Below are positions 56,999-64,000 of a DNA stretch of 64,000 nt, in pieces. Numbering within the stretch: position 1 is the stretch's first letter; every line of letters starts with the position of its first letter. Position numbers and translations under genes: made by a program. Origin of the DNA: Massariosphaeria phaeospora (taxonomy: Eukaryota > Ascomycota > Dothideomycetes > Pleosporales). The stretch is from NCBI GenBank assembly GCA_011032825.1, contig JAADJZ010000003.1, positions 1,922,001 through 1,986,000 on the forward strand. Reading direction: 5' to 3'. The notes under the pieces were generated by a model. That model made no database searches. It worked only from the letters and a program-made list of their open reading frames with translations, and was not told where the DNA came from.

Positions 56999-59140
56999 TC
57001 AACCCACTCTCGTAAACTTCTCATAGAACTCCAGCGTCAAAGCCGCCAAAAAGCAAGGGATTTCCTTCCTCCCTTCCACCCAGTAGGTAATCTGATCGCG
57101 GATCTCGTTGGCAAAAGCAGACTGCTCGCCGCCGGATACCTTCATAGTCCCGTTCTCACCGTCAAACACGATGCTGTTCTCGCCCGTCTCCTGATCGCCT
57201 TGATGGAACATGCTTGTCACTCTAACGCGACCATTGGGCATGAAGTCAAGCTTCCAGCCGAGAATTGAAGCGACGGCTTCTCGAAACTCGAGGGACTTTG
57301 CTGTCCAGATTTGTTTGAGGCGTTTGATACGTTTTTCACGCTCGGCAACTGTATGAGTGAGTTCGGCGAGCTCGTCTTGTGCTGCTGTGAGCGTGGCTAT
57401 CGGGACGGAGCCGGTGCTTGGATTTGCACCTTCGAGTCTTGCGAGAAGTTCGGTGGTTGCCTCGCGGAGGCTACGTACTGTACTTAGTTTTAGAGCTTCA
57501 GCATCGGCCGTTGGATTGGATTTCAGCTCGAGGACACGAGTCCGGGACGACTCCTTTAGCTTTTTGAGCTGGGAGTGCTGTGCTTTGTATTCGGACTCTA
57601 TTAGCTTGAGGCGCTTTTGAAGAGAAGTCATGTCGTCCTGCAACTGCCTGTTCTTACGACGGAGCTCACCGACGCGCTCATCTGTGTCCTCGGTATCAAG
57701 AGGGCGCTTCTGGCCCAAACCCACACCTGGATGTTTTTCAGTCGCACTGAACTCCTTTTGTAGAGCCTCGATCTCCTTGCGGTACTCGTCAACAAGGGTC
57801 TCGAGCTCCCTGATGCGGCTCGATTTTGCGGCGTCGAATGTTTCCGGTTGCATCTCCCGCTCTTCATCGTCGAAAGCCTTAACTTGCGCCCTCAAGAATT
57901 CGACTTCTTTTGTTATCAGCGATTTTTGTCTCTCCAACCTTGCTCGAGCTTTGGCCTCGTTCGCATTGGGTACAGTATTTGCGGAGGTCTTCAGCTGTTG
58001 AATTTCAGCCTGCAGCGTGGCCTTTTCATCCTCCAGGACTTGGATGTTTGCCTCTTTGACAGTAAGCTCCGGTTTGATCTCTCCTAGCCGGTTCATCAAA
58101 TCAGTTTTCTCTAGTCGCTCGAGAATAAAAGCTCGTGCAAGATCCTCCGGTGTCTCGAACTGCACGTCGCCTTGTATATCTGCTTCGTTTTCTAGATAAG
58201 ACGTCCATGAGCTCCTCTCATTTTCTAACATTTGTTGTCTGAGTTGCGCTTCGCCCAGTTGTCTTTGTAAATCATCCATCATTCGAAGTTTTGTTTGGAG
58301 AGACCTTTTCTCTTCCTCTACAACCTCTATGGCCTTGTGTTGTTTCCGGTACTGCCGTAGTTCTGCATTTTGCTCCCGAGTGAGGGTTTCCAACTTCTTG
58401 ATATGTGTTACTTGGTCCGACAGCTCTCTTTTGATTACAGCCATGGTATCTGCATCCCCAGTGATAGCTTTCAGCCGCAGAACTTCTGCTTCGAGTTCTC
58501 CCACCTCAGACTCCTTCTGCGAAAGCTTTCTCTGTGCAGTCTGTAGCGCGGTCCCTTTTGACTCGAGGTCTACTTTGAAATCTTCAATCGAATCCTTGAG
58601 TGATTTATGCTCTGCCTGCAATGTGTTGTACCTATGCTCGTTCTGCCGCTGACATGCCGCCAACTCTTCCTTCACTTCATCGGCGTCTTCTTGCATTTGT
58701 TGGGCCTTCTCTTGGGATGTGCGTAGCCTTCTCTCCAGCTCTTGTCGCTCATTGGCACTTCGGTTTTGGGCCTCGGATAATTCTTTTTGTAGTGATTCGT
58801 ATTTCTTCGCGGCCACCTTGCTCGATGTTTCCGCTTGCTGAGCCTTCTTGAAATCCGTTTCGACCCGGTTCTGAGCATCCCTAATCTCCTGCTGGTGCTC
58901 CAGAACTAGGAACTCCTTCTCTTGTTTTGCAGTGTCCAGTTCATATCGCAGGGTATTTATCTGTGCGCGTAGGTCTTCATTAACAGGATCGGCCGATACT
59001 ACAGTGTGCGGCGCATTCTGCACCGAAGTGCGGAGGGTGGTTCGAAATGTTTCTCGTAGTGGATCGCGGCCCGGTGGTGGCGATTCTTCTGCACCTGTGA
59101 AGATGTTGAAACTTGGTTGAGTCTGCTTTCGTGAAGCCAT
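56999..59140 (-). CDS. MAD1: Spindle assembly checkpoint protein Mad1
   Basis: Checkpoint protein that binds Mad2 and docks at unattached kinetochores and nuclear pores. Single exon, 713 residues. Nearly the whole protein from residue about 55 to 600 is coiled coil (for example LRAQINTLRYELDTAKQEKE, AKKYESLQKELSEAQNR, LGEAQLRQQMLENERSSW). The RLK-type motif for Bub1 interaction is KRIKRLKQIW at about residues 610-620. The C-terminal RWD-like head follows: FREAVASILGWKLDFMPNGR, VRVTSMF, IVFDGENGTMKVSGG and a terminal helix. The Mad2-interaction motif should lie just before residue 600 but I do not see a clean consensus. The N-terminus (MASRKQTQPSFNIFTG) is typical of filamentous fungi. The C-terminal head is the family-specific evidence. 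Confidence 0.9.
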   Translation of the reverse strand: MASRKQTQPSFNIFTGAEESPPPGRDPLRETFRTTLRTSVQNAPHTVVSADPVNEDLRAQINTLRYELDTAKQEKEFLVLEHQQEIRDAQNRVETDFKKAQQAETSSKVAAKKYESLQKELSEAQNRSANERQELERRLRTSQEKAQQMQEDADEVKEELAACQRQNEHRYNTLQAEHKSLKDSIEDFKVDLESKGTALQTAQRKLSQKESEVGELEAEVLRLKAITGDADTMAVIKRELSDQVTHIKKLETLTREQNAELRQYRKQHKAIEVVEEEKRSLQTKLRMMDDLQRQLGEAQLRQQMLENERSSWTSYLENEADIQGDVQFETPEDLARAFILERLEKTDLMNRLGEIKPELTVKEANIQVLEDEKATLQAEIQQLKTSANTVPNANEAKARARLERQKSLITKEVEFLRAQVKAFDDEEREMQPETFDAAKSSRIRELETLVDEYRKEIEALQKEFSATEKHPGVGLGQKRPLDTEDTDERVGELRRKNRQLQDDMTSLQKRLKLIESEYKAQHSQLKKLKESSRTRVLELKSNPTADAEALKLSTVRSLREATTELLARLEGANPSTGSVPIATLTAAQDELAELTHTVAEREKRIKRLKQIWTAKSLEFREAVASILGWKLDFMPNGRVRVTSMFHQGDQETGENSIVFDGENGTMKVSGGEQSAFANEIRDQITYWVEGRKEIPCFLAALTLEFYEKFTRVG

Positions 59141-60021
59141 TGTGAGGTTGACGAACTTGGCTCAGGAAACGATGGGCACCGTACGGTGTTCGAGCGCCGA
59201 GAGCAGGAAACAACACTAGTCTCCACCTGATGTTGCCCTGATTATATGGGTGTATGGGGTGTAGAGTATGCGTAACCCCGAAAAGGGATGCAAGGTGAGC
59301 CTGCTTTCAGCAGTGATTGTTTATGCACCTCGAGTCGCAGACCAAAGGAACGGCGCGATTCGCGCTGGCGTGAGAATGTTCGGAGGGCGAAAAACAATTA
59401 ATGGGTCGTATAGGCGCACTTTCGATGCAGGCTTTGAAAGAGCCGTGGATAGGAAGGGACCTCGGGACTGGTGACTGTTGTTGTTGTCGTTGAAGCTTGG
59501 TCGCCGTTTCCGGAAAGAAGCTCGGTTCGAAGCTTCCGTGATTCTACGTGATCTGGTGTCGCACTAGTGTGCTTAGTCATCGACAGCGCGTGTACGGGTT
59601 CCGCGTCTGTTGGGACTGGCCAGAAAGTAACACATATATCTCTCACGATTAGTTTTGTGTAAAACGAAGACTTTTTCATTGTTCCTTGAGAAAGCCGAAC
59701 CCACTGTCTAAGTGTTCTAGAGATGTTTGTCCTCTTTTACATCATATCTCATCCTCCGAAGGTCTGCCGCCATTTGTTGCGAGCGCATATTATAGGATTA
59801 CCTACGCTCTCACATTACTTTTAGTGGGAGTGCAAGATGTGGCCAGCTCTATATGCCGAAATGATGACGTTGCATTATCCGAATAACAGCCTGTTGCGCG
59901 ATGCGACAGTCTGGTATGGATCTGATCGCACCGATTCCAGGGATCAGGTACACATCAACGGACATAGTACTCGCGCTGCAGCCAGGTCATCACATGCTTG
60001 GCATCATTGTCCAGAACATCC
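59141..60021. other. Intergenic, MAD1 promoter and 3' flank of deacetylase gene
   Basis: 881 bp. No repeats longer than a few units and no supported gene. Short frames on both strands near 59398-59679 and 59686-59886 have no recognisable features. Confidence 0.5.
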
Positions 60022-61123
60022 TCAGTGGTGGTTTGCTTCGCTCGAGACACGCATCTCTTGAAGCGCTTGCACTGGGCGGCGTGAGTGTTGGGCGCAGACT
60101 GAAGAGTGATGACCAACCATATGCTTGTCATAGATAGAGTAGTGCAACAACGCATCAGATTTGATGTCATGGTCCGCCTGCGGTGCATGTAAGTTAGGTT
60201 CCAAAGTGCGCATTAGGTGTCCCGCGTAGCTGACGAGTGTTAGCGGATGCTAGATAACCATATGCCGTACTGCGTATATAGCGATATAGCTGCACTAGTG
60301 GTCCGATGGCAAGCGCCCAATCATCTCGCTCTGGTAAACAAGCACTCACCCACGAAGTGCGCCCATGAGCTTTTCTTGCTCCATAACATCCACGACAATC
60401 CTAGCGGAAATAGAGTGATCTGCATGGTCATACTCATTGGGGTCAGCATTGTCATGTGGTATCGGCGTCTTATAGTCAAGGACTCTAACGTCTTGAGCCA
60501 GTCTCTGCCTTATAACTGTGGCAATGAGATCTTTCAAGCTTTCAAGTGTATATGTAGCACTATTATCGATAGCGGTAACGTTTTTGATCTTCTTGGTGTA
60601 TAGCTTCTTCAAGGACTCTCCACCATGTGCCGTGTATCCTTGACCATCCGGAGCACCATTTGGGAGGCGGAGATAGACGTTCTGGACATAGGGCGCATAC
60701 TTGAGAGCACGGATCAGGATGCTGTTGTTGTCCACTAGTAATCTGGACTCTTTCCAAGCCGTCTCGTCGATCGTTCGCTCAGCCAAGTATGAGTAGGCAT
60801 TTTCCACGCCGCGTTCGAGGGACTGCGAGGAGTTACCGGTAATACCTCGATCACCAGAGGTAAAGAAAACAGTAGTAACACATTTGTAGACGTATAAGTC
60901 GTGGTACAGATCCGGGGTTTGGAAGAGGAGACTGTCAGCAGGATGTGCGCTGAAGTAGATGGAGCCACTGAGTCTGTTAGTACTGGCAGTACCGCGACTT
61001 AATGACATACCCCGAGCAGTGGAAGGGTCCTGAGTTCGAAGTGTCTTTGCCAGCGAAGGTGAATGCTACCAGAAGCAAGTGGAAGAGACAGAGAACCGAG
61101 CGAAGTTTGAGCATTCTGACCAT
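60022..61123 (-). CDS. Secreted PIG-L/LmbE-type N-acetylglucosaminyl deacetylase-like protein
   Basis: Member of the PIG-L/LmbE superfamily, zinc enzymes that remove N-acetyl groups from GlcNAc-type substrates (for example GlcNAc-PI in GPI anchor synthesis). Exons: complement(join(60022..60229,60350..60967,61011..61123)), 312 residues. A signal peptide covers residues about 1-24 (LRSVLCLFHLLLVAFTFAG). The fold start is GSIYFSAHPADSLLFQTPDL, then VTTVFFTSGDRG and YVQNVYLRLPNGAPDGQGY, and the C-terminal metal-ligand block YDHADHSISARIVVDV. The family motif AHPDDE/D reads AHPADS here: the zinc His and the second Asp remain but the first Asp, the general base in MshB-type enzymes, is Ala. Several Asn-linked glycosylation sequons (GNSS, NVTA, DNSAT) fit secretion. 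The ER GPI enzyme or an extracellular relative are both possible, and activity is doubtful. Confidence 0.82.
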
Positions 61124-63559
61124 GGGCGGTGGGTTTGATGGACTTCAGTAAGCGACAAATGGCAGGTGTAGTTTGCTCGTGAGTGCGGTGGGTGGTGGTG
61201 AGTAGTCTGAAGTCTCATCGAAGGTTCTGGTGGTCACCGGCCAAAAATGGCAGGCACATCGCGGCGGTCAAAGGAAGGACCGTCCAACCTCGAATCTGCT
61301 GCAGCCACCCACAAGTTGAATACTGCTTCAATGCTGTCCAACTCAAACATCTGCAGCGATGATGTAGGGTATCTCAGCACACGTAGCATGCCGAAGATAC
61401 TGTAGCGCTGTTGGGGACTCTAAGTTTGCTGGTCTTAACTCTAGTTGACCGTCAGTTACCACGTGAACTTGTAACGGCTGCAGTAAGTTTGCAATGGTCG
61501 TTAACTATGCAATGCGATGGAGAAGAAGTCGCCGAAAAGAAAGGTGGCGGTTTTGGCCCGGTGAACACGAAGTCTTCGAGATAGCATCCTCCCGAGACCG
61601 AGACCGAGTTCGATCAATCCGGGGTCTATTATGCCGCACCGGCCTTCAAAGATCAAGCCAGGAGTCATGAGACGCAAGGTTCATTTCTGGTAATTTCGGG
61701 CTTCGCGCGCCTCTAGCAGCTGAGTGTGCATGTATCTGAACCTGGTCCGGTGGTGACGTTGGAACTGGAGCCGCGGGATCCCTCCGAGATGAGTTTTACG
61801 TCTCGATCTCTACCGGAAACGTCACCGTCTGGCAGATTTCTGGGTCGTGCAGATATCGTGCCCGATAGAGATAAGCCATAAGGCTCACCCTTGTCGATGT
61901 GGCGGGGCTGGGGCGGTTCATTCGAGATAGCCGCCTGACGTGCAGCTCTGCATGATCGTAATCGTGATTATTGGCAGTCTTCTAGAAGCCGTCCTTGCTT
62001 CGACGCGGCTTACTACGAATACTCGTATTCACTCCGCGTAGCTGGAGCGACGTGATCGTTGTCAGTCAGTGCTCGACGCACATACCCCTTGGGTCTTCGA
62101 CAGTAAGATAAAGTAGGAGACACGACACCATGTCTTTCCCCAAAGCATGCTGTCCAGTGTCTAGCAGCCTCGATAAGGACACCTCAACTGGGGCTAGGAG
62201 CCATGGCCAATGCCTCGTAGCCGGCTGGTGGGCCCTGGGTGCTGCACTCCACAGCTTCTACGGCTTCCATGGCTTCCATGGCTTCTACAACTAGGGTCAG
62301 CTTTGCCGTTGCACTTGGGCCGCAAGCACATACTATAACTGGTCCGATATAGAAGCACTCGGCGAGCCTATGATGGCTCGTGAAGGGCGTGGAGCAATAC
62401 TTTGCACGGCTTGGCGGGCAATATACACACCTGCGGGCGGTGGTATCTGACGCTTCCCGAGGTCGTTTTCGCTAGTGGTTGAGTTGATGCAGGTCCGTGG
62501 GCGGCGAGCTTACATGGCTGTCGCCTGTCAGATGGTGGCAGCGCAGGTGGGCGGTTCTTTTCTTGTTTGCATTAGCCGGTGCAGATGCTCAGCGCATGTA
62601 GCCCGGCCCTGGGGACGGGACGGGGGTTCATAGCTCTACGCTGGTGAACACTGGTGACTGAACAGACGGGCGACGTTCTCCACGGCTCGCTTCATCCTGC
62701 TCGTCTGGCTGTGCACCTGCGCTCGTCTGGCCGTGCACGTCTGCCCGGCTGGCCCGCTGACCTCGTCGCGGCGCCCCAAGCGGCCAAGTCTTCACACGTC
62801 GCAGCGCGCCACCAGCGACAGCGACCACGACCAGCGGCCTCGACGGCCTCTCCCCATCGCAAGCCCTGGCACTGGGCACTGGGCAGACGCATCCCTCGTA
62901 AACGGGCAGGGAGCAGCATCGGCGAGAGCGTGTGCATGCGTTGCCAGAGTTCTGAGTCACGCACCTCGACTCGCGTCCAAGTTCGCTCCCTCCCTACTGC
63001 CCGCTGCTCGCCCCGGCTGGGGATTCGGTACTGCCGCTCCCCCTGCAGCCCTCCTCAAACGACGTTACGATGGGCTTCTGGCGGGATGTGGAGTCGCGCG
63101 GAGGAGTGCCCTGGGGGCCCTGTCCCCCGCATTTCCACCGTCCATCGCCCATCGCCCATCGCGCGCTTGCTCCGGGGCAGAGCTAACGGGGAGAGGCTAA
63201 TCAGCTAGCTGCTCAGGCTTCGACGCTCGAGGCTATAGATATGGGCAACGGCTGGCTCCAGGCTGTGTCTCTCCAGCGCCGCCGTCTCCCTCCATCTCCA
63301 TCTCCGCCGCCGCCGCCGCCGCCAGTCTTCCCAGCGCACGCCTGCTGCCGCCTGCACGCTGACCTTCCTTCGCCGTGGCCCCAGCGCCGGCCCAGCGCCG
63401 CCCTCGGCCGTCTCTGCAGCGCGGCGTTCGTCGACGTTGTCCTGCGCACCGAGCACCGCGCACTGCTGTCTGCTGTCTGCCGTCGCCGCAGACGCCGCAT
63501 GTGGCTGCCCGTCGAGCGTGCAGTGCAGCCGGTCCTGGCGCCGCCCCCGTCCGCCAATC
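61124..63559. promoter_or_regulatory. 2.4 kb intergenic, shared promoter region
   Basis: Lies between the divergent deacetylase gene and the partial Zn2Cys6 gene. The right 900 bp are GC-rich with overlapping shadow frames and (CCG)n at 63304-63323. GGCACTG units recur near 62867-62886. Near 62258-62287 the phrase GGCTTCCAT repeats within CTTCTACGGCTTCCATGG-like sequence. Such a long GC-rich leader is common for fungal regulatory genes. No gene is supported. Confidence 0.5.
63304..63323. repeat. (CCG)n trinucleotide microsatellite
   Basis: About six and a half CCG units in the GC-rich leader of the partial zinc-cluster gene. Confidence 0.8.
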
Positions 63560-63952
63560 ATGGCCGGCGTCACGCCGTCTCCAGATGTTAGTCCCGGGTC
63601 AGCAGCGACGACCAGTGGCCAGTTTCCGCGCGACTCCTTCTGTCTGAATCTGTCCACGCTGCCGGACGCCAGCAACTTTGTAGTTAAATCCGCCCTCAAG
63701 TCGCCGCATCTGCTCGAGTCGCCGAACAGCTTCTACTCCTCCACGGGCGCCCTGAATGGAACCTTCAAGAAGCGGCCGCGCAACATGTCCCAGTCCTCGG
63801 GCACCGACCGCGAGATGTCCAACGACACCACGGCCCCCTCGCAGTCCAATGGCACCGCGCCCACCAGCAACGGCACCGAGCCTCGAGCAAGCAACAAGAA
63901 GCGGCCCAGCACCGACACCATCGACTATCCGCGCCGCCGCGCCACTATTGCG
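63560..63952 (+). CDS. Zn(2)-Cys(6) transcription factor, 5' exon only (runs off the window)
   Basis: First exon of a gene truncated by the end of the window, 131 codons from ATG at 63560 to a GTACTG donor after 63952. The product is Ser/Thr/Pro/Asn-rich (MAGVTPSPDVSPGSAATTSG, SNGTAPTSNGTEPRASN) and ends KKRPSTDTIDYPRRRATIA. In many fungal zinc-cluster regulators the segment RRRATIA is followed directly by CEVCRSRKSRCDG-type sequence, so the next exon should begin with the first zinc cysteine. The zinc cluster itself is outside the window, so the class is inferred. Reading through the donor gives only eleven more residues and a stop, which supports splicing here. A KKRP repeat may act as nuclear localisation signal. 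Confidence 0.65.
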
Positions 63953-64000
63953 GTACTGCGCCCAGGTTCCGTCTCTCCGCACGTGTTCCAATGATACTGA

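Noticed and set aside
61600..61640. tRNA-like GTTCGATC motif
   Set aside because: The flanking bases do not pair into a T-arm and no A-box or acceptor stem is found nearby.
62654..63208. 184-codon + strand frame and overlapping frames on both strands
   Set aside because: Arg/Ser/Ala/Pro-rich products from GC-rich leader DNA; overlapping open frames on several strands are a sign of composition, not coding.

Overview
The window is a stretch of nuclear chromosome from a filamentous ascomycete (Pezizomycotina). The class Dothideomycetes is my guess from gene content and protein style, not something the sequence proves. Most genes carry short GT-AG introns, mostly about 45-90 nt with a CTAAC or CTGAC branch site 8-20 nt before the acceptor. 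The encoded proteins are typical fungal ones: HAM1, Vps62, Rtg2, Mad1, NAD-GDH, Tps1, Nma111, Zn2Cys6 factors and a P450. I see no operons, phage, CRISPR arrays, rRNA, convincing tRNAs or intact transposons. I rebuilt exon structures by hand, requiring the reading frame to stay open through every junction. Coordinates given as join(...) in the evidence are exon limits.

Left part (1-24 kb). A GABA/choline-type permease (-, 996-3092) is followed by a gene-poor 3.3 kb gap. Then come Vid27 (-), AP-1 beta adaptin (-), a hidden 57-residue one-span membrane protein (+), a DEK-C/HIRIP3-like histone-chaperone candidate (-), trehalose-6-phosphate synthase (+), a CYP65-like P450 (-), a small conserved membrane protein (-) and a Zn2Cys6 transcription factor (-).

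Middle (25-47 kb). The HtrA-type protease Nma111 (-) lies next to two tandem AT-hook-like paralogues (-), one of them interrupted by an in-frame TAG. Malic enzyme (-) follows. Four + strand genes come next: HAM1-like lipid-binding protein, Rtg2/Ppx-GppA family protein, NAD-specific glutamate dehydrogenase and a lysine-rich chromatin-like protein. Malic enzyme, Rtg2 and NAD-GDH together make a carbon/nitrogen and mitochondria-to-nucleus signalling neighbourhood.

Right part (48-64 kb). An intronless protein of unknown function (-) is followed by a heptamer minisatellite, a Vps62-family protein (-), a TFIIIC triple-barrel subunit (+) whose start region is duplicated upstream, a lineage-specific unknown (+), Mad1 (-), a secreted PIG-L/LmbE-type deacetylase lacking the usual catalytic aspartate (-), and the first exon of another Zn2Cys6 factor (+) running off the window.

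No single new system stands out. The most notable signals are the interrupted AT-hook paralogue, the catalytic-site change in the deacetylase, a presequence-like N-terminal extension on Nma111, the start-codon duplication at the TFIIIC gene, a 93-nt two-stem inverted repeat in a gene-free gap, several minisatellites that share a 7-bp period, and very small exons (3, 19 and 21 nt) that ORF-based gene calling would miss.
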